A DNA stretch of 64,000 nt, from assembly GCA_963749035.1 (NCBI GenBank), contig CAVVKW010000004.1, positions 310,001-374,000 on the forward strand, in the 5' to 3' direction. A program made the position numbers and the translations under genes. Under the pieces are notes generated by a model. The model did no database searches and was not told the origin of the DNA. It saw only the letters and a list, made by a program, of their open reading frames with translations. Below, one piece after another: positions 1 through 7,423 of this stretch (positions within the stretch are counted from its first letter, which is position 1; every line of letters begins with the position of its first letter). The DNA comes from CAVVKW01 sp963749035. GTDB lineage: Bacteria > Verrucomicrobiota > Verrucomicrobiia > Chthoniobacterales > JAATET01.

Positions 1-102
1 GTCAGTCAGCAGCTACGGACGAACGTTGCGGCGAGCTTGCGGCGCAGATTTCCGAATGAGTTCGCAGCATGGCTCGAACGGACCGATGCAGAGGCGAGAT
101 AA
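1..102 (+). pseudogene. 3' fragment of a REP-associated (Y1) transposase, copy A
   Basis: The first 34 codons are open and end at TAA (100-102). They match, almost base for base, the 3' end of the longer remnant at 3428-3703, and the similarity continues into the non-coding tail as far as the CTATTTCCC motif near 137. The C-terminal region with WIAQRLGM in the longer copy is typical of the IS200-like, REP-associated tyrosine transposases common in Verrucomicrobia. The catalytic domain would lie left of the window, so I cannot say whether this copy is intact upstream. Confidence 0.55.
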
Positions 103-160
103 TTGCTTTTTGTGCACTGCCCACTATTTCCTATTTCCCGGCTGGTTCTATCTTTTGAAA

Positions 161-203
161 GTGTAAAGCACGCTTGACACGTAAAGCGCGCTTTACGTAT
201 AGT
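161..203 (+). promoter_or_regulatory. Promoter with a palindromic operator between -35 and -10
   Basis: A consensus -35 (TTGACA, 174-179) and a -10 (TATAGT, 198-203) are 18 bp apart. A perfect 20-bp palindrome (ACGTAAAGCG and its complement, 179-198) fills the spacer. A second, imperfect copy (GTGTAAAGCA/CGCTTGACAC, 161-180) overlaps the -35. Two tandem operators at this position would let a small dimeric HTH protein, probably the XRE product at 573-785, shut off its own operon. The start codon at 211 is about 8 bases past the -10, so the mRNA may be leaderless. Confidence 0.7.
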
Positions 204-210
204 TTCGCCT

Positions 211-573
211 GTGAGAAGGATATCGCCAAGGAAGTATATAGTTAGTTTCTGTGTTTATTTGATAGCCGCGACGCTTCATGCAGTCGCAAGTGAGCAATCG
301 CTGAACTGGCAAATTATATCATCGATTCTCTTGTTTTTATCGATAGTAAATTTCGGATATCAACTCTTCAAGTATTACGAAGCCCACGATGAGTTCGAGA
401 AGCGGAACTTAATGAAGGGAGTTTGTTTTGGAGCTCTTATGACTGGAGTCATCTGCTTGTTCTATTCATTTCTCGATTCTGTCTTTCCAATTTTTCAAGC
501 AGAATGGGCTTTCTTCATGTTAGCTGGATTCTCTGCTCTGGGGCAGGTTCTTTTCACCTATAAGTCTGCCTGA
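211..573 (+). CDS. Small integral membrane protein paired with an XRE regulator
   Basis: This 120-residue protein starts at GTG and has about four hydrophobic segments (roughly residues 9-24, 31-50, 67-86 and 93-115) with short charged loops, including EAHDEFEKRN near residue 60. It has no enzymatic motif. Its stop overlaps the start of the next gene as TGATG, so the two are translationally coupled. Small membrane proteins beside YgzD/YozG-like XRE regulators are a recurrent pair, generally of unknown function. The G+C content is far below that of the window as a whole, which suggests recent acquisition. No ribosome binding site precedes the GTG, in line with a leaderless transcript from the promoter at 174-203. 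Confidence 0.75.
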   Translation: MRRISPRKYIVSFCVYLIAATLHAVASEQSLNWQIISSILLFLSIVNFGYQLFKYYEAHDEFEKRNLMKGVCFGALMTGVICLFYSFLDSVFPIFQAEWAFFMLAGFSALGQVLFTYKSA

Positions 574-785
574 TGGAAAATTCGATCAGAGAACTTCGAG
601 ATTTGCATGGACTTTCCCAACAGGCTTTGGCGGACAGACTTGGAGTAAGCAGACAGACAGTCATTTCGATAGAAAAAGGCAAATATGACCCGAGCTTGCC
701 TCTGGCTTTCAGGATAGCTCAAACTTTCGAAAAACGGATCGAAGAGGTGTTCCAGGATGATTCGTCAACTGGATCTCTTTTGTAG
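573..785 (+). CDS. XRE-family HTH transcriptional regulator (70 aa)
   Basis: This is a minimal helix-turn-helix protein of the Cro/CI type. The HTH spans about residues 4-60 (RELRDLHGLSQQALADRLGV, then SRQTVISIEKGKYDPSL), and a short acidic tail follows. There is no additional sensor domain. Its length and sequence match the YgzD/YozG group of compact regulators. The start codon overlaps the stop of the membrane-protein gene by one base. The probable target is the pair of palindromes at 161-198, giving negative autoregulation; this is inferred from operon position. Like its partner it is AT-rich. Confidence 0.85.
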   Translation: MENSIRELRDLHGLSQQALADRLGVSRQTVISIEKGKYDPSLPLAFRIAQTFEKRIEEVFQDDSSTGSLL

Positions 786-1252
786 AACGTCAAGCTCAGC
801 CACCCTGAACTGCCACCCATGTCCTCGGTCAATCTGTCACCTATATCCTCGGTTCATACCGTGCCTTTTTGCCGCCGACTCGCCGCGCTCATTCCCATGG
901 CCAGCGCGTTGATCTCCCCCAGCAAGCTGTCGGGCTCGGGCAGCTGGCAATGGTTCTGGATGGCTGTGCGTGGAGAGTTGGAGCAAAGACTGAGGAACGC
1001 GATCAGGAGGAAGGGGATTCCTATCGAACGGAACAGGCGTGCGTGGGATGGTCACCATAAAGATTTCGCAGGTCAGGGGTGGGGTCGCTTGGTCAGAGCG
1101 CGGATTTGCTCGGCCGATAATAGGTCGTCGCAAAGGAGGGACCCCGTCTTGGCGAAGAGTCCGTAGGAAAGACCAACTTTATTCGCAACTGGTCAGGAAT
1201 GATCGACTGACCCCATCCACACCATCCACAAGGCCGCTTTTTCAACAGTCTG
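786..1252. other. Gene-free stretch with insertion-sequence debris
   Basis: No convincing gene lies here. On the minus strand, about 858-975 reads as a plausible protein C-terminus ending in SAASRRQKGTV and a stop, next to the 811-856 tandem repeat. This looks like the 3' end and terminal region of a transposase gene, family uncertain. At 1192-1214 lies one copy of a 23-base sequence with GTCAG and CTGAC arms that recurs at 3773 and 3854. The stretch ends in CATCCACACCATCCACA just before the nucleotidyltransferase gene. Confidence 0.4.
811..856 (+). repeat. Tandem 22-bp repeat resembling an IS terminus
   Basis: Two copies of a TG-CACC-AT-TCCTCGGT sequence (811-832 and 835-856) lie in direct orientation at a 24-base period. 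They differ at about five positions. Multiple short direct repeats of this type are typical of the ends of IS21/IS481-like elements, but no transposase of those families is intact here. Confidence 0.45.
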
Positions 1253-1813
1253 CTAGTCGGTCGTCATCGACTCGAAAGTTTGCGTCAAACCGCGACGATC
1301 GAGCTCCGACAAGAGAAGCGAGCGATCAATGGCGTCTCCGGAAACTTCGAGCATGCTGCGGATGTCGCGGACGTGCTTCTCGCCGCCGCCCTCGGCGAAG
1401 AAGACGACTTTCCAGACGATAATGTATTCGGCAGGAGCGAAGGTTGCATCTCCTTGAGGGTGGAAGATCGTTTTGCGGTTGCGCCACGCCCAGAGGAAAA
1501 ATGGCTCTCGCTGGGAGGGATAGAAATCAGCCTTTAGTCCGGAGGGCACGTGGATGATGTTGAAATGAGCGTTGGAATCGCGGTTATTCTCAGCAGCAAT
1601 AACCTCCAACGGCGGCGTGTAATAATCCGGCTGGGGAAAAATCCGCGAGAGCGCGGAAAGTTCGGAATCGGAGAGGGCGACAGCGAGATCGATGTCGAGA
1701 GTCAGTCTGGGCTCGCTGTAGAGCATCGCGCCGAGCGACCCGACGACGAGGTAGCGGATGCCGGCATCGTTCAGCGGATGTCCGAAAAGAGCAAGGAGGT
1801 CAGGTTCGTGCAC
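1253..1813 (-). CDS. Nucleotidyltransferase-fold protein of module 1 (186 aa)
   Basis: The protein has the minimal polymerase-beta nucleotidyltransferase signature VVGSLGAMLYSEPRLTLDID (about residues 22-41), a GS turn followed by a D-x-D pair. A third candidate acidic residue is in GLKADFY near residue 94. The overall shape is that of the AbiEii/DUF6036-like family, whose members often act in two-gene toxin-antitoxin or defence modules. It shares the PDYY..P..V and FNIIH blocks with the module 2 protein at 7753-8292. Its start overlaps the end of the small upstream gene by 14 bases. The substrate is unknown. A simple housekeeping role is unlikely given the island setting. Confidence 0.75.
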   Translation of the reverse strand: MHEPDLLALFGHPLNDAGIRYLVVGSLGAMLYSEPRLTLDIDLAVALSDSELSALSRIFPQPDYYTPPLEVIAAENNRDSNAHFNIIHVPSGLKADFYPSQREPFFLWAWRNRKTIFHPQGDATFAPAEYIIVWKVVFFAEGGGEKHVRDIRSMLEVSGDAIDRSLLLSELDRRGLTQTFESMTTD

Positions 1814-2000
1814 GGGAGGTTTCGTGGGCGAGTTCGCGTTCGACTTCTTCAGCTGACCAGTCTGAATGGGCGTGCGCGATCGCGGCGCGGCGAACCCGGC
1901 GCGCGGTGTTCAACAAGCCCTGAGCGACGGTGAACTTCTCGGCGGGCGACATGGCTCGGAAACGCTCGACCTGAATGGGGTGGAGCGGTTCGTATCGCAT
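1800..2000 (-). CDS. Small helical partner of nucleotidyltransferase module 1 (66 aa)
   Basis: The ATG at 2000 is chosen because AGGAG lies 7 bases upstream; longer upstream in-frame sequence runs towards the IS3 element and looks non-coding. The product is charged and predicted all-helical, with a core MSPAEKFTVAQGLLNTARRV followed by a WSAEEVERELAHE-type segment. A similar core (SGAERFEMGSRMFDAARE, then TPEHRREL) occurs in the partner of module 2, so the pairing is not accidental. It could be the antitoxin or an accessory subunit of the nucleotidyltransferase. No catalytic residues are visible. The IS3 element begins only 41 bases upstream and may have displaced the native promoter. Confidence 0.65.
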   Translation of the reverse strand: MRYEPLHPIQVERFRAMSPAEKFTVAQGLLNTARRVRRAAIAHAHSDWSAEEVERELAHETSRART

Positions 2001-2082
2001 AGCGCTACTCCTAGCACTCGCGCCGATAATCTCAATGAGGTGGTGCTGAAAATGCGGACACGGGATAGACCAAGAAAAAGCC

Positions 2083-2433
2083 GTGAACGAAAAACCAAGA
2101 GAAACGAACAAGGGGCGACGATTTGACGAAGAGTTCAAACGAAGCGCCGTGGAAATGCTGGAAAGCGGAACGCGAAGCGCGACACAACTAGCGCTTGAGC
2201 TGGGGATCTCGACGTGGAGCCTGGGCAGGTGGAAGAAGCTTTACGGGAGAACCGCCGCCGGGACGGGTCCGGAGGGGGGAGGAGGACCCGTCCCGGCGGC
2301 GGGGCGGCCCCAGGACCTCGCCAGCGAGAACGCTCGCCTGAGAAGGGAACTGGAGTTCACCACCCGCCAACGAGACATTTTAAAAAAAGCCTGCGCCATT
2401 TTGGGTCAGGAACCGTGGAACGCTTTGCGCTGA
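2083..2433 (+). CDS. IS3-family transposase OrfA (HTH protein)
   Basis: This 116-residue protein has an N-terminal helix-turn-helix (about residues 12-52: FDEEFKRSAVEMLESG, then LALELGISTWSLGRWKK) that binds the element ends. A proline/glycine linker follows, then a leucine-zipper-like segment (SENARLRRELEF..RDILKKA). Near the end, the run of seven A residues at 2382-2388 is read as A-AAA-AAA in this frame. A -1 slip there enters the orfB frame (KKSLRHFG...), giving the OrfAB transposase. Without slippage, OrfA terminates at 2433 and normally acts as a regulator. Confidence 0.88.
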   Translation: MNEKPRETNKGRRFDEEFKRSAVEMLESGTRSATQLALELGISTWSLGRWKKLYGRTAAGTGPEGGGGPVPAAGRPQDLASENARLRRELEFTTRQRDILKKACAILGQEPWNALR

Positions 2434-2441
2434 TCGAGACG

Positions 2442-3308
2442 ATGGAAAAGAACAGCTTTACCCTCAAGGAGCTTTGCCTGGCTCTGGAAGTCAGTCGCAG
2501 CGGCTACTACGCCCACGGGAAAAAGACCGAAGGTCTGCGCCAGCGCGAAGACGCCGATCTGAGTGATCGGATCGAAGCGGCTTTCCACGAGAACCGCCGA
2601 ACCTACGGGACCCGTCGGCTGCGCGTCGTCCTTGATCGAGAAGGGCAAGTCTGCGGGCGACGACGTATCTCGCGCTTGATGTCCCAGAAAGGACTATGTG
2701 CCTTGCGCAAGGGTCGTTATCGGCCCCGCACGACCGACAGCTGCCACCCTCATCCCATCGCCCCGAATCGGCTCTTGTCCGATACGACCAACACGACCTC
2801 GTCTACCCCTGGGCAGACATGGGTGGCTGACATCACCTACCTACCCACCGATGAAGGCTGGCATTATCTGGCTGCCGAAATGAACCTCGCTTCCCGTCGG
2901 ATCGTTGGCTGGAAAACGGGATCAACCATGGAGAGCACCCTCGTCGAAAGCGCCTTCAGCCGCGCCGTCTTGCTCTCAGGAACTCGTCCACAACTCCACC
3001 ATTCCGACCGCGGCAGCCAGTATGCTGCTGGGGCTTTCCGCTCCCTGCTCAACTCCCACGGCGTGACGCCGAGCATGAGCCGACGCGCCAACTGCTATGA
3101 TAACGCCGCCATGGAGTCGTTCTGGTCCACTCTCAAAACCGAATGCTTCCACGCTGGCCCTCCGGCCACCCGAGCCCAAGCCGACGCGATGCTCTTCGAC
3201 TACATCGAAACCTTCTACAATCCACGCCGACTCCATAGCTCCCTCGACTACCAATCACCCCTCGAATACGAAAACTCACTCAATAACCTAACAACCAAAA
3301 CAGACTAA
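2442..3308 (+). CDS. IS3-family transposase OrfB (DDE integrase domain)
   Basis: This is the catalytic part of the IS3 transposase, normally made as an OrfAB fusion by -1 frameshifting at 2382-2388. The frame is open well upstream; ATG 2442 is only the first plausible internal start. It has an HTH_21-like segment (RRTYGTRRLR), then an rve integrase core with all three acidic residues: the Asp of WVADITYLP, the Asp of HHSDRGSQYA, and the Glu of NAAMESFWSTLK. The C-terminal RRLHSSLDYQSPLEYE block is typical. Nothing is missing, so activity is plausible. Confidence 0.9.
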   Translation: MEKNSFTLKELCLALEVSRSGYYAHGKKTEGLRQREDADLSDRIEAAFHENRRTYGTRRLRVVLDREGQVCGRRRISRLMSQKGLCALRKGRYRPRTTDSCHPHPIAPNRLLSDTTNTTSSTPGQTWVADITYLPTDEGWHYLAAEMNLASRRIVGWKTGSTMESTLVESAFSRAVLLSGTRPQLHHSDRGSQYAAGAFRSLLNSHGVTPSMSRRANCYDNAAMESFWSTLKTECFHAGPPATRAQADAMLFDYIETFYNPRRLHSSLDYQSPLEYENSLNNLTTKTD

Positions 3309-3427
3309 CTTCCCCTGTCCACTTTTTCGACTCCACTTCACAACGCTGGAAAGTCCTGGGTGAGCACTGATTCGTGAGAAGCGCAGGGAAGCGGGTGTCG
3401 CAGAGACTGGCCCACGACACGAAGTGA

Positions 3428-3703
3428 GCTGAGGGTCTAACGAATGAGGGGTTGCGGGTTGCAGAGCTGGAGGTGAAGGAACTCGCGAGGCTGAAAGGAA
3501 GCGTTCCACGGAAGGTGGAGTTGGCGCGGGTGATTCGCCAAAAGACAACGGCATCGCTGGGATGGATTGCGCAACGTCTGGGGATGAAGAGCGCGGCCAA
3601 CGTTAGTCAGCAGCTACGGACAAACGTTGCAGCGAGCTTGCGGCGCAGATTTCCGAATGAGTTCGCAGCATGGCTCGAACGGACCGATGCAGAGGCGAGA
3701 TAA
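3428..3703 (+). pseudogene. REP-associated (Y1) transposase C-terminal remnant, copy B
   Basis: The open frame runs from just after a TGA at 3425-3427 to TAA at 3701. It encodes the C-terminal tail of an IS200-like, REP-associated tyrosine transposase: KGSVPRKVELARVIRQ, then WIAQRLGMKSAANVSQQLR. The catalytic HUH and Tyr region is absent; the sequence between the IS3 element and the stop is too short and broken to hold it. The last 34 codons plus about 35 non-coding bases are duplicated at 1-137. Such transposases mobilise palindromic REP elements, which is relevant to the hairpin insertion in carB. Confidence 0.65.
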
Positions 3704-3772
3704 TTGCATTTTGCGCGCTGTCTCCTATTTCCCTTGGACCTTCGGAGACAATAAGGTTGCGCCGCCAGATTT

Positions 3773-3903
3773 GTCAGAATTGATCGACTGACCCCTTTTA
3801 CTGAACTCGACTGACCCCTTTTACTGCACTGACCCCTTTTACTGCACAGATTTGTCAGAAATGATCGACTGACCCCTTTTACTGCAGACCCCTTTTACTG
3901 CAC
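3773..3903 (+). repeat. Cluster of short direct repeats with GACCCCTTTTACTG units
   Basis: Five copies of GACCCCTTTTACTG (near 3790, 3813, 3831, 3871 and 3887) are interleaved with two copies of a 23-base sequence carrying GTCAG and CTGAC arms (3773-3795 and 3854-3876). The latter has a third copy at 1192-1214. The cluster abuts, and appears to have replaced, the 3' part of the IS4-like transposase gene. Related CTGACCCCTATTTCC copies are at 4863 and 5125, beside the IS110 fragment. The spacing is irregular and there are no unique spacers, so this is not a CRISPR. Confidence 0.75.
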
Positions 3904-4726
3904 ACTCGATGAGGCGATCATCGGGACCGAGTCGACGTCCTTGGCGAAAATCGATTGGCCGCGCCTGATGCAGGCGAAAGACCCCGTCGATGCCGCGCGC
4001 GGCCAGAGTCGCGAGCGTCGTGTAGGAGCAAAAGCCGCGATCTCCCAGCAGCACGTCACCCCGACGCAGTCGCGGCCACATCTGCCGGAAGAGCTGGCTT
4101 TCGTGCACGTGTTCGTTGGCGGTGGCGTGATCGAGCAGCGCCCCGCTCGAGAGCGAGAAGAGGTCCACGAGCTTCATGAGCGGAAAGCCGCACCCAGGCT
4201 TCTGCGAGCTGGGCTGGGGCCACACGCTCTGGTTTTCGGGAGTGTCGGGCATCGAGACGCTCGTCCCGTCGATGATTTTGACCGGGCGGCCCCCGAGCCA
4301 CTTTTCCGCTTCGAGCGTGTTGCGCTCCAGGCTCCAGGTCACCTGCCCGGCGATCAGTTCCAAGGTCTCCGGATCCAGCCGCTTGCGAGCTTGGCAGTAG
4401 GCGGCTGCGCTCAGTGACTTGTCGGGACGCACCTGCGCCCAGTGCCACCAGGCTTGCACTTTGCTGACCACCTCCCGGCATCCCATGCCCGGACTGAGAA
4501 CCTGAGCCACGAAGGCCCAAAAGGTCACCCGACCCGGCAGACTCCGGTCCCGGCTGCCCACGCCCGACTCCGTTCGCTCCAACAAGCGATCCGGAATCAG
4601 ATCACCGAACAAACTGTAGAGGTCCTCCAGAGCGTCGATGCGCCCGAGCTTATCGACTGCTTTGCCCGGAGCACGCCCGAAAAGCAGTGGTCCGAATGCC
4701 TGAAAAAACGGAGTCTTGATTGGCAT
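3839..4726 (-). pseudogene. IS4-family transposase, C-terminally truncated
   Basis: The open frame gives 295 residues where full-length relatives have roughly 400-450. The N-terminal DUF4372-like/helical part and the first two catalytic acids are present: the Asp of IIDGTSVSMPDT near residue 153 and the Asp of LLGDRGFCSY near residue 229. The YREK-type region with the third catalytic Glu is missing. Authentic sequence stops near DDRLIE at about 3905. The last residues (CAVKGVCSKRGQ...) are translated from the GACCCC repeat cluster. The protein is therefore inactive, and this gene is a remnant cut by a rearrangement at the repeats. Confidence 0.8.
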
Positions 4727-4846
4727 GACGGATTATGACCGCAAGACGCTCTGGATTAGATGCTTATATCAAAACCGGCCCATTTTTTGACCAGCGCAGC
4801 TACCCATGGAAATCAGGTGCCTCTTTCATCCCAAATCGTCCTTATC

Positions 4847-5041
4847 TTAACGCCATTCCGCACTGACCCCTATTTCCCTCTCGACCAACCGCAGGAAATC
4901 TTCCGGAATGATATGATCGATCCGGCCTTGGCCGAGCACCTCGCCTCGGGTGTCGAGCGCGCAATAGACGCTGTATTTCTTGTGGTAATCGATGCCGATG
5001 AAGCTTGGCTCGTCGATGGATTGGGTGGGATGGATTTTCAT
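4847..5041 (-). pseudogene. IS110-family transposase N-terminal fragment
   Basis: Sixty-four residues remain. FIGIDYHKKYSVYCALD (about residues 14-30) is the start of the RuvC-like DEDD domain of IS110 transposases and includes the first catalytic Asp. The fragment continues with LDTRGEVLGQGRID and stops about 20 residues beyond. The rest of the DEDD domain and the transposase_20 domain are absent. Copies of CTGACCCCTATTTCC lie within its 3' end (4863-4877) and upstream of it (5125-5139), so the same repeat seen at the IS4 remnant marks both sides of this one. Confidence 0.75.
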
Positions 5042-5156
5042 CCTGCAATCTACACCATCGAAAACATCAGCCTCTCCCCACGCCGACTCTCGCAGACCTT
5101 GCGTTTATCAGCCTTTCATGTCGCCTGACCCCTATTTCCATTCGTTGCTGACGCCG

Positions 5157-5966
5157 TTACCTCTTAACGTTACCCGCAAGCTGAAATTCCATTTGGGAAG
5201 GTCTTGATGTTACGCTTCGGAAGGCATGTTTTGCTGCATTATCGGAGTCGACATATTTGAAAAGCTCTTTGCTAAAGTGGGCGAAAGTGTCGCTCGAGAA
5301 AATTGGCCGCTTATATCGGCGTTCTTGTGCGGCTTCGACTTCGACGGTTTGAACTGAGCGTAAGGTGGCTGCAATATATCTGGCGAGAGAATGACTGAGA
5401 CTCATGTCATATCTGACCATTGCCTCGATTGCTTTATTGACAACCAGGATCGGATTTGGGTTGTACTGGAATACTATATCCAAGGTTTTCGTCTTAAAGG
5501 CGTCAATAAATGGCTTCGCATATATTCCAGTTTTTTCGAAACAAAGAGGTGTTAATTCAGCGACTATACCGTCGATATTTAGGAAAACCGTATTGGGAAG
5601 ATTTTGATATGATTTAGTAGCGAAAAAGTTTCGCTCCAGTGCCCACGTGCTTTGTAGTGACCATGCGTCAATCGGAACCGAGCCAATTTCAAGTTTCAGT
5701 CCACCGAATGCATTTCTCCCGATCGTGAAGCTTGAGAAGATTTCGCAAAAATCCGAGAAATCATTCGAGTCGACAACAATGTCAATATCTCTTATCCCGC
5801 GCCCGGCGGAATTGTGTATTACAATGTCTCGAAGACATCCGCCAAATACATATATTTTACATTGAGACAAACTAAGGGCTCTTAATGCTTTCGCAATTGC
5901 AGAGTCCGAATGCAAAAACGACTGTAAAGAGTTCGCGACTGTTGAGCTGTCGAGGACAATCTTCAT
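5157..5966 (-). CDS. Poly(A)-polymerase/CCA-type nucleotidyltransferase, operon partner of the dGTPase
   Basis: The first ~150 residues contain a polymerase-beta nucleotidyltransferase core of the poly(A)-polymerase head type: VFGGCLRDI (near residue 40), DIDIVVD (near residue 60) and VPIDAW (third Asp, near residue 98). The C-terminal half is helical and unlike the HD or CCA-binding regions of tRNA nucleotidyltransferases. It is therefore not a second cca gene; the housekeeping one is at 53516-54826. ATG at 5966 overlaps the dGTPase stop as ATGA, so the two are co-translated. The gene is AT-rich. I infer a role in nucleotide or RNA modification linked to the dGTPase, possibly phage defence; the substrate is unknown. 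Confidence 0.75.
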   Translation of the reverse strand: MKIVLDSSTVANSLQSFLHSDSAIAKALRALSLSQCKIYVFGGCLRDIVIHNSAGRGIRDIDIVVDSNDFSDFCEIFSSFTIGRNAFGGLKLEIGSVPIDAWSLQSTWALERNFFATKSYQNLPNTVFLNIDGIVAELTPLCFEKTGIYAKPFIDAFKTKTLDIVFQYNPNPILVVNKAIEAMVRYDMSLSHSLARYIAATLRSVQTVEVEAAQERRYKRPIFSSDTFAHFSKELFKYVDSDNAAKHAFRSVTSRPSQMEFQLAGNVKR

Positions 5967-7391
5967 CCGAGGTTTCCTGAGAATAATTGTTTGTGAAGGC
6001 GAACCGCAAATGTATCTGTCATTCCGCAAATGTAATCAGTAATCAACAGTGTTTTGCGGTATTCGATTGGGAATCCCCGCTCCCAAACCTCCTCGGTTTC
6101 GTATACAGTTCGGTAGTTGGAAGAAATTAGTTTATAGAGCTTTTTAGACATTTTCCCCCCATGGCCTGAATTGTCTGCGGTAGAAAAAAGGTTTAACAGA
6201 TCTTTGATGATGTTAGTTCCCAAAACTTCAAGCCGAATGGTCTCTTTGGACGCGTAGATCTTTTCAATTGAGAAAGTTCTCAAAGATTCAAATAGTGCCG
6301 CATGCTTAAAATATGGGTCGGAAATAAGGTCGTTTTCATAATTTCCGGAAAGAATTTTCTCATATCTCTTCTCAAATGTGTCTGCTGCAGACTGGACGAA
6401 AGCCGCCATAGCAATAACGCGAAAATATTGAACAGCACACTCATCAATCGAGCCGCCTTTGTGTAGTGAGAATGCTGTTGATGAAAATTCGTCAATTTTC
6501 TTGATGAACTCCTTGCCGTGTTCTGCTGGAGCTATTGCTTGAGACTGTATTTCCTTCCATTGAACCACCCCCTTTTTCACAGCATCTTCAAGGTCTCCCA
6601 AGATATAGCAAATGTCGTCGCTTGCTTCTAGAAGGTATGTTAGCGGATGGCGAGATTTGCCGGTTCCAGTTTCTTCCTGAACTAATTCAACAATGCGTTT
6701 TTCCGAAGTATAATGCCCCAGTTTTTTCTTGCAGATAATATCCTTGTTAGTGGTTAGAGAGTCTGCCGTGTATTTGCAAAGAACGCTAAATGTTGCTGCG
6801 GTAAGGTTTAATCCTCGGCGGTCAGAGAAAACCTGAAGGCGCGAAAGAAGACGCAATGTTTGTGCGTTGCCTTCATATTTGAGAATATCTTCTTCGAAAC
6901 GGAAATCAGGGTCATCGTTTGCTCCGAAGATCGAAATATGGTTAATGGGGCGCTCTTTGACTGGAATCTTTGAGTGCGGGCCGACTTTCGAGGCAAACCA
7001 TTCTCGTATAGCATCTTCGCCAGAATGTCCGAACGGGGGATTGCCAATGTCGTGGAGAAGTCCCGCAGTTGAGCAAAGATCCTCAATTTGTTGTGCTTGG
7101 CGCAAGTCGATGATGTTATTAGTAATAAGCCCCCGGGGCAACTAACCTCGCTAGGGATTTCGCAACTGAGGAGACTTCTAAAGAGTGAGTCAATCTAGTT
7201 CGGACTGTGTCATTCGGCTCGAGTGGGAACACTTGAGCCTTGTCTTGAAGGCGCTTTACCGGTGTAGAGAATACCGCTCGTCCGTAGTCCTTTTCGGTTT
7301 CGGTTCGGAAATCGTGAAGTCCGGAGGTGACCGGATCTTCATTCAGAAGCGTTCGGATTCGATTTTCTGAAAGCAATTTTTCCCAGTTCAT
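5963..7391 (-). pseudogene. dGTPase-like HD phosphohydrolase with one frameshift
   Basis: Two frames together make a roughly 470-residue dGTP triphosphohydrolase. Frame one (7391 to about 7125) encodes FRTETEKDYGRAVFSTPVKR, QDKAQVFPLEPND and TRLTHSLEVSSVA, which carry the conserved N-terminal block and the first metal-binding His. Frame two (from about 7140) resumes with TAGLLHDIGNPPFGHSGE, the HD motif, and continues to 5963. Dropping one base from the CCCCCGGGG run (7130-7138 on the plus strand) joins the frames as RLVAPGLITNNIID with no gap. This is either a true one-base mutation or a read error. Known dGTPases hydrolyse dGTP to deoxyguanosine and triphosphate, and some starve phages of dNTPs. 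Confidence 0.8.
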
Positions 7392-7423
7392 TTTGATGTG
7401 GTATATATGTTTCGATTTACTTC

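Larger units (their letters stand above)
2041..3335 (+). mobile_element. IS3-family insertion sequence, about 1.3 kb
   Basis: Imperfect 24-bp terminal inverted repeats bound the element (2041-2064, and the complement of 3312-3335, about 18 of 24 matching; both begin TGG and share GAAAA and GGACA blocks). Inside are two overlapping frames, orfA and orfB, with an A-rich slippage site, the standard IS3 layout. The flanking 3-5 bases (...GAGG and CTTCA...) are not direct repeats, so either the target duplication was lost or the flanks were rearranged after insertion. The transposase frames are uninterrupted, so the element could be active. Confidence 0.85.

Noticed and set aside
1800..2138. A 112-residue version of the module 1 partner protein
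   Set aside because: The extra N-terminus runs into the IS3 inverted repeat, and an AGGAG ribosome site precedes the internal ATG at 2000.
3773..3903. Possible CRISPR-like array
   Set aside because: Units are 14-23 bases, irregularly spaced, and not separated by unique spacers; no cas genes are nearby.
5157..5966. Second tRNA CCA-adding enzyme
   Set aside because: Only the nucleotidyltransferase core matches. The RNA-binding and HD regions are absent, and a complete cca is at 53516-54826.
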